From: Phytohabitans houttuyneae
GTDB taxonomy: Bacteria; Actinomycetota; Actinomycetes; Mycobacteriales; Micromonosporaceae
Length of the DNA: 64,000 nt
Direction: 5' to 3'
NCBI RefSeq assembly: GCF_011764425.1
Contig: NZ_BLPF01000001.1
Coordinates: forward strand, 3,029,001 to 3,093,000
Each line of letters begins with the position of its first letter. Position 1 is the first letter of the stretch. The translations under genes were made by a program, and so were the position numbers. The notes under the pieces are model-generated. The model saw only the letters and a list, made by a program, of their open reading frames with translations. It was not told the DNA's origin and did not search any database. Positions 44,548 to 58,166 of the stretch are shown here, in pieces.

Positions 44548-45362
44548 ACCTCGTCCGCAGCGAGTTCCTGAAGATCCGCACCACCAACGCGTGGTGGCTC
44601 TTCGCGCTCGGCGCTTTCGGCATGCTGGCGCTGACCTTCTTCATCAACGCGGTGGGCGCGCACTTCACGCTGACCGAGGCGCCGCCGGAGGGTGCCGACC
44701 CACAGGTCGCGGCGACGTACAACGAGGTGTACCAGGCGGCCAACCTGTACACGTCGGGCCAGTTCTTCGGCCTGCTCTTCGTGCTGCTGCTCGGCATCGT
44801 GGTGATCACCAGCGAGTTCCAGCACCAGACGGTCACCACGACGTTCCTCACCACGCCGCACCGCACGGCCGTGATCGTCGCCAAGTTCGTCGCGTCCGCA
44901 CTGGCCGGGTTCGGCTTCTGGCTGTTCACCACCGCGCTGAACATCCCGGCGACGATCATCTTCATGAGTGCCGAGGGCTTTTCCAATCATCTCGGCGACA
45001 CGGCGGTGATCCGCGCGATCGGGCTCAACCTGCTCGCGTACGTCCTCTGGGGGATCCTCGGCGTCGGCTTCGGCGTGCTGATCCGCAGCCAGATCGGCGC
45101 GACCGTGACCGCGGTGGTGCTCTACCTGATCGGCACGATCGCCGGTGCGGTGTTCTTCACGCTGATCGCCAACTGGCTCGACTGGGAATGGTTCGAGGAC
45201 CTGCAGTTCGGCCTCCCGTCGATCGCGTCCGGCCTGATGGTCAGCGGTACCAACATTCCGGGCCAGCCGCAGTACTGGGTCGGCGCGGTGGTGCTCGTGG
45301 CCTGGGTCGTGGCCACCGGCGTGATCGGCACGATGATCACCCGTACGCGGGACATCTCGTAG
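44544..45362 (+). CDS. ABC-2 family transporter permease
   Basis: A 272-residue permease with six predicted membrane helices. A large extracytoplasmic loop lies after helix 1 and the family motif SEFQHQTVTTTFLTTPHR after helix 2, typical of ABC-2 permeases with ATPases of the preceding type. It is translationally coupled to the ATPase by ATGA and followed by a hairpin terminator. The exported compound is unknown. Confidence 0.9.
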   Translation: MNLVRSEFLKIRTTNAWWLFALGAFGMLALTFFINAVGAHFTLTEAPPEGADPQVAATYNEVYQAANLYTSGQFFGLLFVLLLGIVVITSEFQHQTVTTTFLTTPHRTAVIVAKFVASALAGFGFWLFTTALNIPATIIFMSAEGFSNHLGDTAVIRAIGLNLLAYVLWGILGVGFGVLIRSQIGATVTAVVLYLIGTIAGAVFFTLIANWLDWEWFEDLQFGLPSIASGLMVSGTNIPGQPQYWVGAVVLVAWVVATGVIGTMITRTRDIS

Positions 45363-45387
45363 CTCTTCGCGACCACTCGTAGTTGCA

Positions 45388-45422
45388 GTCGGGGCGCTCC
45401 GTTACTCATGGGGCGCCCCGAC
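45388..45422 (+). terminator. Hairpin terminator after ABC exporter operon
   Basis: GTCGGGGCGCTCC / GGGGCGCCCCGAC arms (one mismatch) around a 9-nt loop, 25 bp after the permease stop. It insulates the exporter operon from kgd. Confidence 0.72.
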
Positions 45423-45558
45423 CGTGTTGTGACATTTGTGAATCAGGACACGGCAAGACCGCGACCACGCACCTGTTATGCGCGAGGCGTAGCCTTGATG
45501 CCGACTTCTGACTTCCGCCCCCGAGCCGTCCACCGCGTGAAAGAGGCGATTACCGGCC

Positions 45559-49270
<3,712 letters not shown>

Positions 49271-49284
<14 letters not shown>

Positions 49285-49444
49285 CCGCGGCATCGAGGAG
49301 CTGGCCGAGCGACGCGGCGACGAGTCCGTGACGATGGAGTGGATGGCCGAGCGGCTGCGCGATTTCATCGACCTCAACCCGGAGTTCGAGACGCCCATCG
49401 AGCGTTTCGCCACGTGGCTGGCCCGGCTGGACGACGACGAGTAG
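49271..49444 (+). CDS. Small acidic protein, DUF6104-like
   Basis: A 57-residue protein beginning [18 protein letters not shown]. It is acidic with a central helix ([19 protein letters not shown]) and ends LARLDDDE. Its ATG at 49271 lies inside the last codons of kgd, in another frame with a 14-bp overlap, so it is almost certainly translated by coupling to kgd. Similar small proteins follow kgd in other actinobacteria (DUF6104, by memory). Its position suggests a role with the 2-oxoglutarate enzyme, but nothing in the sequence gives a mechanism. Confidence 0.8.
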
Positions 49445-49458
49445 CGAGGGGCACGCTC

Positions 49459-50436
49459 GTGAGCAACCTGGAGGCGGACCCGCAGGAGACGTTGTGCGGC
49501 GGCATCACGACCGTGACCGCCGCACCGACCAGCGTGATGCTGCCCGGTCACGACGTGCCCATCGGCAAGTACACGGTGGTCCGCCGCCTGCTCCCTCACC
49601 GCGAGCGCCGCATGGTCGGTGCCTGGTGCTTCGCCGACCACTTCGGCCCGGAAGACATCGGCAGCGGGCCGGGCATGCAGGTGCCGCCGCACCCGCACAC
49701 CGGTCTGCAGACCGTGACCTGGCTGCTCGAAGGCGAGGTGCTGCACCGCGACAGCCTCGGCAGCTTGCAGACGATCGTGCCCGGCCAGCTCAACCTCATG
49801 ACCTCCGGCCACGGCATCTCGCACTCCGAGGAGTCGCCGCCCGACCACCCGCCCGGCATGCACGGACTTCAGCTGTGGGTGGCGCTCCCCGAGGGCGCGC
49901 GGGCCAGGGAGGCGCGGTTCGAGCACCACGCGAGCATGCCGGTGCTCCGCGGCGAGGGCGTGACGGTCACGGTCGTGGTCGGCGAGCTCGGCGACCTCCG
50001 CTCACCGGCCCGGGTGCACACCCCGCTGTTCGGTGCCGACGTGGCCCTGTCGGGCGGCGCCGAGGTCTCCATCCCGCTGCGCGCCGACTTCGAGTACGCG
50101 GCGATCACGCTCACCGGCTCCGCCCTGATCGGCGACGCCCCGCTCGAGCCGGGCGCCCTTCTCTACCTCGGCAGCGGGCGAGACACTCTCACGCTGAGCG
50201 CGGCCGACGAGACGCGGCTGTTCCTGCTCGGCGGCGAGCCGTTCGAGGAGCCGCTGGTCATGTGGTGGAACTTCGTGGGCCGCTCGCACGAGGACATCGT
50301 CGCCGCCCGCGAGGAGTGGGCAGCGGCGTCGGACCGCTTCGGCGAGGTCCGCGGCTACGGCGGAGACCGCCTCCCGGCCCCCACGATGCCCACGACCCGC
50401 CTCAAGTCTCGCGACCGCCACGGCAACACGTACTAG
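49459..50436 (+). CDS. Pirin family protein
   Basis: A 325-residue bicupin. The N-terminal cupin holds the metal ligands of pirins (PPHPHTGLQTVTWLLEGEVLHRD, in outline: two His, then His, Glu) and GHGISHSE. The C-terminal pirin domain covers about residues 180-290 and includes MWWNFVGRSHEDI. Start GTG 49459 with GAGGGG 7 nt upstream. It is 14 bp after the DUF6104-like gene, so probably in the kgd unit. Some bacterial pirins act as quercetinases and others bind metabolic enzymes such as pyruvate dehydrogenase; a link to Kgd is plausible but inferred. Confidence 0.9.
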   Translation: MSNLEADPQETLCGGITTVTAAPTSVMLPGHDVPIGKYTVVRRLLPHRERRMVGAWCFADHFGPEDIGSGPGMQVPPHPHTGLQTVTWLLEGEVLHRDSLGSLQTIVPGQLNLMTSGHGISHSEESPPDHPPGMHGLQLWVALPEGARAREARFEHHASMPVLRGEGVTVTVVVGELGDLRSPARVHTPLFGADVALSGGAEVSIPLRADFEYAAITLTGSALIGDAPLEPGALLYLGSGRDTLTLSAADETRLFLLGGEPFEEPLVMWWNFVGRSHEDIVAAREEWAAASDRFGEVRGYGGDRLPAPTMPTTRLKSRDRHGNTY

Positions 50437-50446
50437 CGCCCCGCTT

Positions 50447-50508
50447 GTTGATCAGGGAGTTGGTGGAGGGGCGCGCCGCGCGACCCGCCCGCCAACTCCC
50501 TGATCAAC
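50447..50508. repeat. Dispersed hairpin repeat, TTGATCAGGGAGTT type, copy 1
   Basis: Perfect 17-bp arms GTTGATCAGGGAGTTGG (50447-50463) and CCAACTCCCTGATCAAC (50492-50508) around 28 nt. It sits between the convergent pirin and symporter genes, where it can terminate transcription from both. A second copy with the same arm core is at 55256-55320. Confidence 0.8.
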
Positions 50509-50517
50509 GGCTAAGGG

Positions 50518-52203
50518 CTAAGGCCGGCGCAGCGGGGTGAACGAGTGGCGGCCGCCGGTGGGAGTGAGTGTCTCCTCCGGGGGCGTCTCGCCGTCGATCA
50601 GCTCGGTCATGCGGCGGACCGTGGGGTCGCCCTCGTCCGCGACGTAGTCGTGCTCGCGGGTCCGGTCGACGCCGTCGGGCACACCACCGCCGCGCAGGAG
50701 CGGGGTGAGGAGCGCGGCCACCAGCAGGTTGACGGCGAGTGCCACCACGCCGACGTAGATCGTGCTGTCGGTGTCGATGCCGATGTTGCTGAGGGGCCAG
50801 GCCGAGCCGCCGAAGTGTTCGCGGAGCACCGCGCCGTTCGCGCCGCGCTGCGGGATCTGGTACAGCATCGCGAGCCCCGTAGCGAGGCCGGCGAAGATGC
50901 CCGCGACCAGCGCCCACCGGTGCAGCCACGCGGTGAACAGGCCGATCGCCACGGCGGGCAGCGTCTGCATCACGAACACGCCGCCGATCAGCTGCAGGTC
51001 GATGGCGAACTGGGTGTTCAGCATCAGGATGCAGATGACCGCGCCGAACTTCATCGCCAGCGAAGCCACCTTGCTGACGAACGTCTCCTCCTTGGCGCTG
51101 GCCTGCGGCCGGATGAACTCCTTGTACACGTCGCGGGTGAACAGGTTGGCCGCCGCGATCGACATGATCGCGGCGGGCACCATCGCGCCGACGCCGATGG
51201 CCGCGAAAGCGAGGCCCGCGCTCCAGTCCGGGAAGTTGGCGTCGAACCACAGCGGTACCACCGTGTTGCGGTCACCCGCGATCGGCTGGATGTCGCTGAG
51301 GACCGCGGCGAACCCGACGAGCATCAGCACGCCGAGCGTGAGCGTGTAAAGCGGCAGGACCGATAGGTTGCGCCGCAGCGTCGCCCGGTTGCGCGAGGCG
51401 AGCACGCCGGTGAGCGTGTGCGGGTACAGGAAGAGGGCGACCGCCGAGCCGAGCGCGAGCGTGACGTAGTTGAGCTCCTGCCCGGCGGCCAGGAGCAGGC
51501 CGTCGTTGGTGCTCGGCGAGGTCGCGTACTTTTCCTCGGCCACGCGGAAAACGCTGCTCCAGCCGCCGGAATGGGAGGCGACGATCAGGAACGCGGCGAG
51601 CACCGTCCACAGCACCAGCGCGTCCTTGACGATGGAGATCAGCGCCGGGGCGCGCAGGCCGGAGTTGAACGTGTACAGCGCCAGGACGATGAAGGCGGCG
51701 GTGAGCGGCCACCCCTCGGGCAGCCCCATCACCTTGAAGACCGCTTCGATGCCGATGAGCTGCAGCGCGATGTACGGCATCGTGGCGAGGATGCCGGTCA
51801 CCGCGATGGCCAGCGCGAGAAACTTCGAGCCGAAGCGGGCGCGTACGAACTCGGCCGGCGTGACGAACCCGTGTACGTGGCAGACCGACCAGAAGCGGGC
51901 CAGCACCACGAAGAGCATCGGGTACACGATCACCAGGAACGGCATCGGGAAGAAGCCGGAGGCGCCGACACCGAAGACGAGCGTGGGCACGGCCACGAAC
52001 GTGTACGCCGTGTAGACATCGCCGCTCAGCAGGAAGAACGTCACCCAGTTGCCGAACGCGCGGCCGCCGAGACCCCACTCCTCCAGCGTGTGGATGTTGT
52101 CCGGCCGCCGCCACCGCGCCGCCGCGAATCCCATGATGGTGACCAGGCCGAACATGAACGCGAAGATCCAGAACTCGACCTGGTGGTCAGCGAAGCTGGG
52201 CAT
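50518..52203 (-). CDS. Sodium:solute symporter family protein
   Basis: A 561-residue SSS-family transporter with about 13 membrane helices. The N terminus (EFWIFAFMFGLVTIMGFAAA, then EWGLGGRAFGNWVTFFLLSGDVYTAYTF in outline) matches the acetate/pyruvate monocarboxylate symporters (ActP/MctC-like). A hydrophilic C-terminal tail follows. It is preceded one base away by a DUF3311 gene, the usual pairing for this transporter subgroup. Likely function: uptake of short monocarboxylates driven by sodium or protons. Confidence 0.9.
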   Translation of the reverse strand: MPSFADHQVEFWIFAFMFGLVTIMGFAAARWRRPDNIHTLEEWGLGGRAFGNWVTFFLLSGDVYTAYTFVAVPTLVFGVGASGFFPMPFLVIVYPMLFVVLARFWSVCHVHGFVTPAEFVRARFGSKFLALAIAVTGILATMPYIALQLIGIEAVFKVMGLPEGWPLTAAFIVLALYTFNSGLRAPALISIVKDALVLWTVLAAFLIVASHSGGWSSVFRVAEEKYATSPSTNDGLLLAAGQELNYVTLALGSAVALFLYPHTLTGVLASRNRATLRRNLSVLPLYTLTLGVLMLVGFAAVLSDIQPIAGDRNTVVPLWFDANFPDWSAGLAFAAIGVGAMVPAAIMSIAAANLFTRDVYKEFIRPQASAKEETFVSKVASLAMKFGAVICILMLNTQFAIDLQLIGGVFVMQTLPAVAIGLFTAWLHRWALVAGIFAGLATGLAMLYQIPQRGANGAVLREHFGGSAWPLSNIGIDTDSTIYVGVVALAVNLLVAALLTPLLRGGGVPDGVDRTREHDYVADEGDPTVRRMTELIDGETPPEETLTPTGGRHSFTPLRRP

Positions 52204-52204
52204 G

Positions 52205-52615
52205 TCACCGCCGGTCCTTCGTCGCGATGTGAACGATCACTGTGGTCACCGCGGCCAACCCGGCGAAGGCCAGCTGGCACCAGTAGAAGAACGGGAGACC
52301 CAGCAGTGTCGGCTCCATGCGGTTGTAGAGCGGCGGCAGCAGCGGCACGACGATCGGGATGAGCAGCAGCCAGTTCCACGGGCTGGCGTCGGCCCGCCGC
52401 TTCCGTTTGGTGGCTTGCGGCGTGCCGACGTTGGGGTCCGGCCGGCGGGGCGGCCACGCGCCGGGACCTTGCGGGCCGCTGGGCGCCTGCCACGACTGCC
52501 GTGTTTCGGAAGGTCCCCGGCGCGGCGGGGGCGACTCGGCGGGTCCGCGCCAAGGAGGCGGTGCCTGCGGCGGGCCGGTGGGCCATGTCTCTCGCGCACG
52601 CCGATCTGCGACCAT
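52205..52615 (-). CDS. DUF3311 small membrane protein
   Basis: A 136-residue protein. A Pro/Arg-rich N-terminal region of about 70 residues is followed by the DUF3311 domain with two helices (SPWNWLLLIPIVVPLLPPLYN and LPFFYWCQLAFAGLAAVTTV). ATG 52615 has GGAGGCAGGG directly upstream; reading back to 53965 in frame gives only antisense sequence of the xylanase. The stop lies one base before the symporter start. It is thought to be an accessory subunit of such symporters. Confidence 0.85.
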   Translation of the reverse strand: MVADRRARETWPTGPPQAPPPWRGPAESPPPRRGPSETRQSWQAPSGPQGPGAWPPRRPDPNVGTPQATKRKRRADASPWNWLLLIPIVVPLLPPLYNRMEPTLLGLPFFYWCQLAFAGLAAVTTVIVHIATKDRR

Positions 52616-52830
52616 CCCTGCCTCCGTTGGGGTGGTTTGTCCGTGACGAGAGTCACGGACGACCATCGTCAGATACGCAGATGTCCGCTGGATCCTCCGA
52701 TCGACCGATCGGTACTCATCTACCTGTTCGAAATGTTTCCGGTCAATTTCGCCTTTTGTCGACCCGGGCATTTCAGGTAACAATCCGCATTGAGCGGATC
52801 GCTTCGCGTAATATCGAGTGTTTTCGCGCT

Positions 52831-53877
<1,047 letters not shown>

Positions 53878-53961
53878 TCAACGCTTTCCGGAAGTTTGCC
53901 TCTCGGTCGCCTTTGGAGGCAGCGCCGCGCCACCCACAAAAGCACCCAAAGTGATCGTCCA

Positions 53962-53999
53962 GCAAACACTTTGAGCTGGAGACATTGATGAGTGTTTGC
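53962..53999. promoter_or_regulatory. Inverted repeat between xylanase and CE4 genes
   Basis: Perfect 9-bp arms GCAAACACT (53962-53970) and AGTGTTTGC (53991-53999) separated by 20 bp, roughly midway between the two divergent secreted-enzyme genes. It could be an operator for a carbohydrate-responsive regulator or fold in the CE4 leader. Binding is not established. Confidence 0.45.
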
Positions 54000-54076
54000 G
54001 TGTCGGTATGTTCCGGCTCATACTACGGAATGTTTCAGCCTGCGCCCGAGAACCCCACCCCACGCCAGGAGCCGCC

Positions 54077-55192
54077 ATGCCGTCCACCCACCTGTCCCGG
54101 CGCACCGTCGCCGCGCTGGCCTCGCTGGCCACCGCGGCCGCGGCCGCTGTCACGCTGACCGTCGCCGCCGCGCCCTCCGCCTCCGCGGCGGACTGCAGCG
54201 GTGGCTACGTCGGCCTCACGTACGACGACGGTCCCAACACCGGCACGACAACCTCGCTGCTCAACGCGCTGACCTCGGCCGGCCTCCGGGCCACGTTCTT
54301 CAACATCGGCCAGCGCGTCCAGCAGAACCCGGCGCTCGCCCGGTCCCAGGTGAACGCCGGCATGTGGATCGCCAACCACAGCTGGACCCACCCGCACCTG
54401 CCGCAGATGAGCACCCAGCAGATCACCTCCGAGCTGTCCCAGACGCAGCAGGCGATCCAGCAGGCGACGGGGCAGACGGCGCGCCTGTTCCGCCCGCCGT
54501 ACGGCGAGACGAACGCGACCATCCGCTCGATCGAGGCCCAGCTCGGCCTCACCGAGGTGCTGTGGGACGTCGACTCGCAGGACTGGAACGGCGCCAGCAC
54601 CAGCGCGATCGTCCAGGCAGCCGGCCGCCTGCAGAACGGCCAGGTGATCCTGATGCACGACGGGTACCAGACGACGATCCAGGCGGTACCGCAGATCGCG
54701 TCGAACCTGGCCAGCCGCAACATGTGCGCCGGCATGATCTCGACCGCAACCGGACGCGCGGTCGCGCCGGACGGCGGCAGCCCGACCACGCCGCCCACCA
54801 CTCGGCCGCCGACCACGCCGCCCACCAGCGTGCCGCCGACCACCCCGCCGGTCACCACGCCCCCGCCCGGCGGTGGCGCCTGCCGCGTGGGCTATACGGT
54901 GAACGCCTGGAACACCGGCCTCACCGCGTCGATCACGATCACGAACACGAGCAGCGCGGCGGTCAACGGCTGGACGCTCGCCTTCGCACTCCCCAGTGGA
55001 CAGACGATCACGTCCGGCTGGAACGCGTCGTACTCGCCGAGCAGCGGGCAGGTGAGCGCCCGTAACGCGTCGTACAACGGAAGCATCGCGCCGAACGCCT
55101 CGGTCGGCATCGGCTTCCAGGCCACACACACCGGCAACACCGGCCGGCCCGCCTCGTTCACGCTGAACGGCACCGCCTGCACGGTCGCCTGA
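54077..55192 (+). CDS. Secreted CE4 polysaccharide deacetylase/acetylxylan esterase with CBM2
   Basis: A 371-residue exported enzyme. Signal peptide to about residue 38, a NodB/CE4 domain (about 40-235), a Thr/Pro linker, and a C-terminal CBM2 (about 270-371). CE4 motifs: TYDDGPN with metal Asp51, HSWTH with metal His101 and His105, RPPYG at 139-143, and a C-terminal catalytic LMHDG. Start ATG 54077 after CAGGAG. Close relatives include Streptomyces AxeA-type acetylxylan esterases, and the divergent xylanase favours xylan as substrate; chitin or chitooligosaccharide deacetylation cannot be excluded. Confidence 0.92.
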   Translation: MPSTHLSRRTVAALASLATAAAAAVTLTVAAAPSASAADCSGGYVGLTYDDGPNTGTTTSLLNALTSAGLRATFFNIGQRVQQNPALARSQVNAGMWIANHSWTHPHLPQMSTQQITSELSQTQQAIQQATGQTARLFRPPYGETNATIRSIEAQLGLTEVLWDVDSQDWNGASTSAIVQAAGRLQNGQVILMHDGYQTTIQAVPQIASNLASRNMCAGMISTATGRAVAPDGGSPTTPPTTRPPTTPPTSVPPTTPPVTTPPPGGGACRVGYTVNAWNTGLTASITITNTSSAAVNGWTLAFALPSGQTITSGWNASYSPSSGQVSARNASYNGSIAPNASVGIGFQATHTGNTGRPASFTLNGTACTVA

Positions 55193-55210
55193 CCCCCGGA
55201 CCCAAGGGCT

Positions 55211-55235
55211 CGTGACACCCACGCTGGGTGTCACG
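55211..55235 (+). terminator. Hairpin terminator after CE4 gene
   Basis: Perfect 10-bp arms CGTGACACCC / GGGTGTCACG with a 5-nt loop, 18 bp after the CE4 stop codon. Confidence 0.78.
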
Positions 55236-55255
55236 GGCCTGGCGGGATCTCGGGC

Positions 55256-55320
55256 CGTTGATCAGGGAGTTCGTGGGCGTGTCGGTCGGCGATTCGCTCC
55301 ACCAAACTCCCTGATCAACG
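55256..55320. repeat. Dispersed hairpin repeat, TTGATCAGGGAGTT type, copy 2
   Basis: Arms CGTTGATCAGGGAGTT (55256-55271) and AACTCCCTGATCAACG (55305-55320), perfect over 16 bp, around 33 nt. The core is the same as at 50447-50508 but the loop differs. The right arm contains the stop codon of the convergent SDR gene at 55315. Repeats with this core are, to my recollection, common in Micromonosporaceae intergenic regions. Confidence 0.8.
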
Positions 55321-56259
55321 CGCAAGGATCTCTTCGCTGACCGTCCACAGGCGTGCGGCGGCCTCGGGGTCCAGGGCGTACGCGGCCACGCCGCGGCGCG
55401 AGCCCGGCTGGAGCGGCTCGGCCTCGTTGCAGTCCTCGAAGTAGCGGCCACCCACGCCGTCGAGCAGTGGCGATGTGGCGAGCAGGACGGAGGTGGCGGC
55501 GCCCTGCTCGGGCGTCTTCCACGCCGGTGCGTCGGGGCCGGCCTGGGCGCGCAGTCGGTTGAGGTCCTCCTCGGTGACGTACCGCTGGAGGGCGGTGCGG
55601 ATGCCGCCCGGGTGCAGCGCGTTCACCGTGATGCCGTCGGCGGCCCATCGCTTGCTGGCCTCCACCGCGAAGAGCACGTTGGCGGTCTTCGACTGGCCGT
55701 AGCCCTCCCACGGCGTGTACTCCCGGCGCTCGAAGTTGATGTCGTCGAAGACGATCGGCGAGCGCTGGTGCGCGGCCGAGCTGACCGAGACCACGCGAGC
55801 CCCGCCCGCCTCGGTCAGTGCGCGGTGCAGGCCGGTGGCGAGGCCGAAGTGGCCGAGGTGGTTGGTGGCGAACTGGAGCTCCCACCCCTCGGCGGTGCGG
55901 GTCAGCGGCGGCGCCATCACGCCCGCGTTGTTGACGAGGATGTGCAGCGGGCCCTCCCACGCGGTGGCGAGGGCGGCGACGGAGACGCGGTCGGCGAGCT
56001 CGAGCGGAGCCACGAACACCTGCTTGTTGCCCGTCGTCGCGATGATGTCCTCGGCGGTACGCTCGCCCGCCTCCAGGTTGCGGACCGCGAGGGTGACCTC
56101 GGCCCCGGCACCGGCCAGCGCCCGCGCGGTCTCGATGCCGATGCCGGACGCGCCGCCCGTGACGATGGCCCGACGGCCACTCAGGTCGATGCCCGCCACG
56201 ACCTCGGCGGCCGTGGACTGCGCGTTGAACGGCGTGGTGATGCGTGTGGTCCCAGTCAT
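55315..56259 (-). CDS. SDR family oxidoreductase, retinol-dehydrogenase-like
   Basis: A 314-residue atypically long SDR of the WWOX/retinol-dehydrogenase-like group. The cofactor motif is TGGASGIG (34-41), with NNAG (VNNAGVMAPP), catalytic Ser in VSVSSAAH and YGQSK (Tyr and Lys). A long C-terminal region follows (EEDLNRLRAQ onward). ATG 56259 was chosen; the frame stays open to 56331. It is divergent from a TetR regulator with palindromic boxes between them, so it is probably the repressed target. Substrate unknown. Confidence 0.88.
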   Translation of the reverse strand: MTGTTRITTPFNAQSTAAEVVAGIDLSGRRAIVTGGASGIGIETARALAGAGAEVTLAVRNLEAGERTAEDIIATTGNKQVFVAPLELADRVSVAALATAWEGPLHILVNNAGVMAPPLTRTAEGWELQFATNHLGHFGLATGLHRALTEAGGARVVSVSSAAHQRSPIVFDDINFERREYTPWEGYGQSKTANVLFAVEASKRWAADGITVNALHPGGIRTALQRYVTEEDLNRLRAQAGPDAPAWKTPEQGAATSVLLATSPLLDGVGGRYFEDCNEAEPLQPGSRRGVAAYALDPEAAARLWTVSEEILAR

Positions 56260-56314
56260 GATCTTCCCATCTCGATCGGCGGACCCCCAGGAGCACCCAA
56301 CCCTGTACGCTACA

Positions 56315-56362
56315 AACGGAGGGGCCTCCACTTCACCGCAACACTAAGCGGAGCCTCCTCCG
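56315..56362. promoter_or_regulatory. Probable TetR operator boxes
   Basis: Two related boxes lie between divergent SDR and TetR genes: ACGGAGGGGCCTCC (GGAGG/CCTCC around GG, 56318-56330) and CGGAGCCTCCTCCG (CGGAG/CTCCG around 4 bp, 56349-56362). Each follows an AA(A/G)CGGAG context. They are probably the binding sites of the adjacent TetR protein on both promoters. Confidence 0.55.
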
Positions 56363-56403
56363 ATTAACAAGTGACCTGCACCACCAACGGGGGAGGAAGC
56401 ACC

Positions 56404-56946
56404 GTGCGCGCCGACGCGCAGCGCAACCGCGAGCGGCTGCTCGACGCCGCGGTTCGCGCGTTCTCACACGACGGGCCCGACGCCACGCTCGACGCGATCG
56501 CCAAGGATGCGGGCGTGGGCATCGGCACGCTGTACCGGCACTTTCCGACCCGGGAGGCGCTGATCGAGGCGGCGTACCGCAACGAGCTGGCCCGCCTCTG
56601 CGACTCCGTCGACGAGCTGCTGGCCGCGCAGCCGCCGGACGCGGCCCTGCGTACCTGGATGGACCGCTTCGTCGACTACATGGCCACCAAGCGGGGCATG
56701 TCCGACGCGCTGCGGGTGGTGGTCGCGTCCGGTGTGAACCCGTACGCGCAGAGCCGCGACCGCCTCACCACCGCGATCACCACGCTGCTGGAGGCGGGGG
56801 TGGCGGCTGGCACGATCCGGCCGGACGCCCAGCCCGGCGACGTGCTCATCGGCCTCAGCGGCGTCTCGATGGCCGCCGGCGAGCGGGAGCAGGCCGGCCG
56901 CCTTCTCGACCTGCTGGTCGACGGCCTTCGCTACCGGGTGGGCTGA
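56404..56946 (+). CDS. TetR family transcriptional regulator
   Basis: A 180-residue TetR regulator. The helix-turn-helix is at about 28-47 (TLDAIAKDAGVGIGTLYRHFPTREALIEA, in outline), followed by a C-terminal ligand domain without obvious specificity. GTG 56404 lies 5 nt after GGGGGAGGAAG. It is divergent from the SDR gene and tail-to-tail with the beta-helix lipoprotein gene. It most likely represses the SDR gene and itself. Confidence 0.9.
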   Translation: MRADAQRNRERLLDAAVRAFSHDGPDATLDAIAKDAGVGIGTLYRHFPTREALIEAAYRNELARLCDSVDELLAAQPPDAALRTWMDRFVDYMATKRGMSDALRVVVASGVNPYAQSRDRLTTAITTLLEAGVAAGTIRPDAQPGDVLIGLSGVSMAAGEREQAGRLLDLLVDGLRYRVG

Positions 56947-56954
56947 GCCGGCGC

Positions 56955-58157
56955 TCAGCTCGGCTTGGGCCCGGTGATGGCGGGTCGCTCGGTCGTGCCG
57001 AGGTAGAAGATGCCCGGCAGCGTCTCGAACTTGTCGCTCGGGTTGCGCCGCAGCGTGGAGTTTTCCAGCCGCAGGCTCCCGGTGCGGTCGTTGCTGACGA
57101 AGAAGACCGCGCCGCCACCCTCGCGGGCGTGGTTGCGCTCCATGAGCGTGCCGGCGATCCGCACGGTGAAGAGCCCACCGTCGAAGTACATCGCGCCGCC
57201 GTTGCCACCGCCGGGCGTGCCCGCCGGTGCCTGGTTGGCGCCGAAGCCGATCGCCTCGTTGTGGCTGAACAGGCTGTTGAGCACGATCCACGAGACGCCG
57301 ATGCTGCTCAGCGCACCACCGTTAGAGCAGCGCCCGCCCTGGCCGGATGCGCCGCCGAAGGTGCTGCTCACGATGTACACCGGGCCGTCGTTGTTGATGT
57401 CGAGCGCGCGGATGGCCGCGCCGCCGAGGTCGGGGCCGCCGCTGTCGCACTTGTTGCGGACGAACTTGGTGTTTACCACCTTGAAGATGCCGCCCCGCAC
57501 GTAGAGCGCGCCGCCGCCACCGCCGTTGGTCACCTCGGGGTCGGGGTCGACGCCGATGGAGCTGCCGTCGGCGAGCGTGATGTTCTGCACGGTGAGCTGG
57601 GGGTGGTCCTGCGCGGTGCAGTTGCCGCTGGTCGCGCCCTGCGCGCTGTCACACGTGTTCTGGTAGATGATCCGGCGCTTGCCGGCACCGCTCAGGGTGA
57701 CCTTGCCGCCGCCGTCGATGACCACCTTGCGCACGGAGCTCCTGACCTTCGCGGTCTGCGACATCGTGATCGTGACCGGGTCCGGCCCGCACGAGAACGT
57801 GATCACCCCGCCCGCCGCCACCGCCGACACCACGGCCTTGGACGTGCAGCTCGCCGGCGTGCCGTTACCCACCACACGGTCGGGCTTGCTGGTGTCCACC
57901 GCGCGCCCCGCGGCCGGCACCGACGCCTTGCCGTTGGGGTTGCCTGCGCGCAGCACGGCGGCCGGCGGCTTCTTCGAGGCGGGCGGCTTTGTCGTCGGCG
58001 CGGCACCGAGCGCACCCTTGCCGTCCGGCGCCTCGCTGGCCGCCGCGCCGCCCTCCGTCGCTCCGGGCGGCGCCGGGTTGTCACCGCCCGTGTCGCCACC
58101 ACCACACCCGGCAAGGAGGGCGGCGACCAGCAGCAACGATCCGGCTCTCAGGCGCAC
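56955..58157 (-). CDS. Lipoprotein with right-handed beta-helix domain, linked to RiPP operon
   Basis: A 400-residue exported lipoprotein. The lipobox LLAGC has its Cys at residue 18. A Pro/Ala/Gly-rich stretch (about 19-95) precedes a parallel beta-helix (about 105-380) with repeating GGGGALYV, GGAAIRALD, GGALSSIG, GGAMYFDGG and GGGAVFFV turns, like pectate-lyase-type or polymorphic outer-wall beta-helix repeats. Several Cys could form disulfides. The GTG at 58157 lies only 9 bp after the HEXXH gene stop on the same strand, so it is the fourth gene of the RiPP operon. Function unknown: a carbohydrate or wall target, or an immunity/anchor role, are guesses. Confidence 0.78.
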   Translation of the reverse strand: MRLRAGSLLLVAALLAGCGGGDTGGDNPAPPGATEGGAAASEAPDGKGALGAAPTTKPPASKKPPAAVLRAGNPNGKASVPAAGRAVDTSKPDRVVGNGTPASCTSKAVVSAVAAGGVITFSCGPDPVTITMSQTAKVRSSVRKVVIDGGGKVTLSGAGKRRIIYQNTCDSAQGATSGNCTAQDHPQLTVQNITLADGSSIGVDPDPEVTNGGGGGALYVRGGIFKVVNTKFVRNKCDSGGPDLGGAAIRALDINNDGPVYIVSSTFGGASGQGGRCSNGGALSSIGVSWIVLNSLFSHNEAIGFGANQAPAGTPGGGNGGAMYFDGGLFTVRIAGTLMERNHAREGGGAVFFVSNDRTGSLRLENSTLRRNPSDKFETLPGIFYLGTTERPAITGPKPS

Positions 58158-58166
58158 CCGCCGAAT

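Noticed and set aside
52725-52760. CGAAATGTTTCCGG as a xylan-regulator box
   Set aside because: Only a loose match to the CGAAAnTTTCG-type motif, located upstream of the DUF3311/symporter genes rather than the xylanase.
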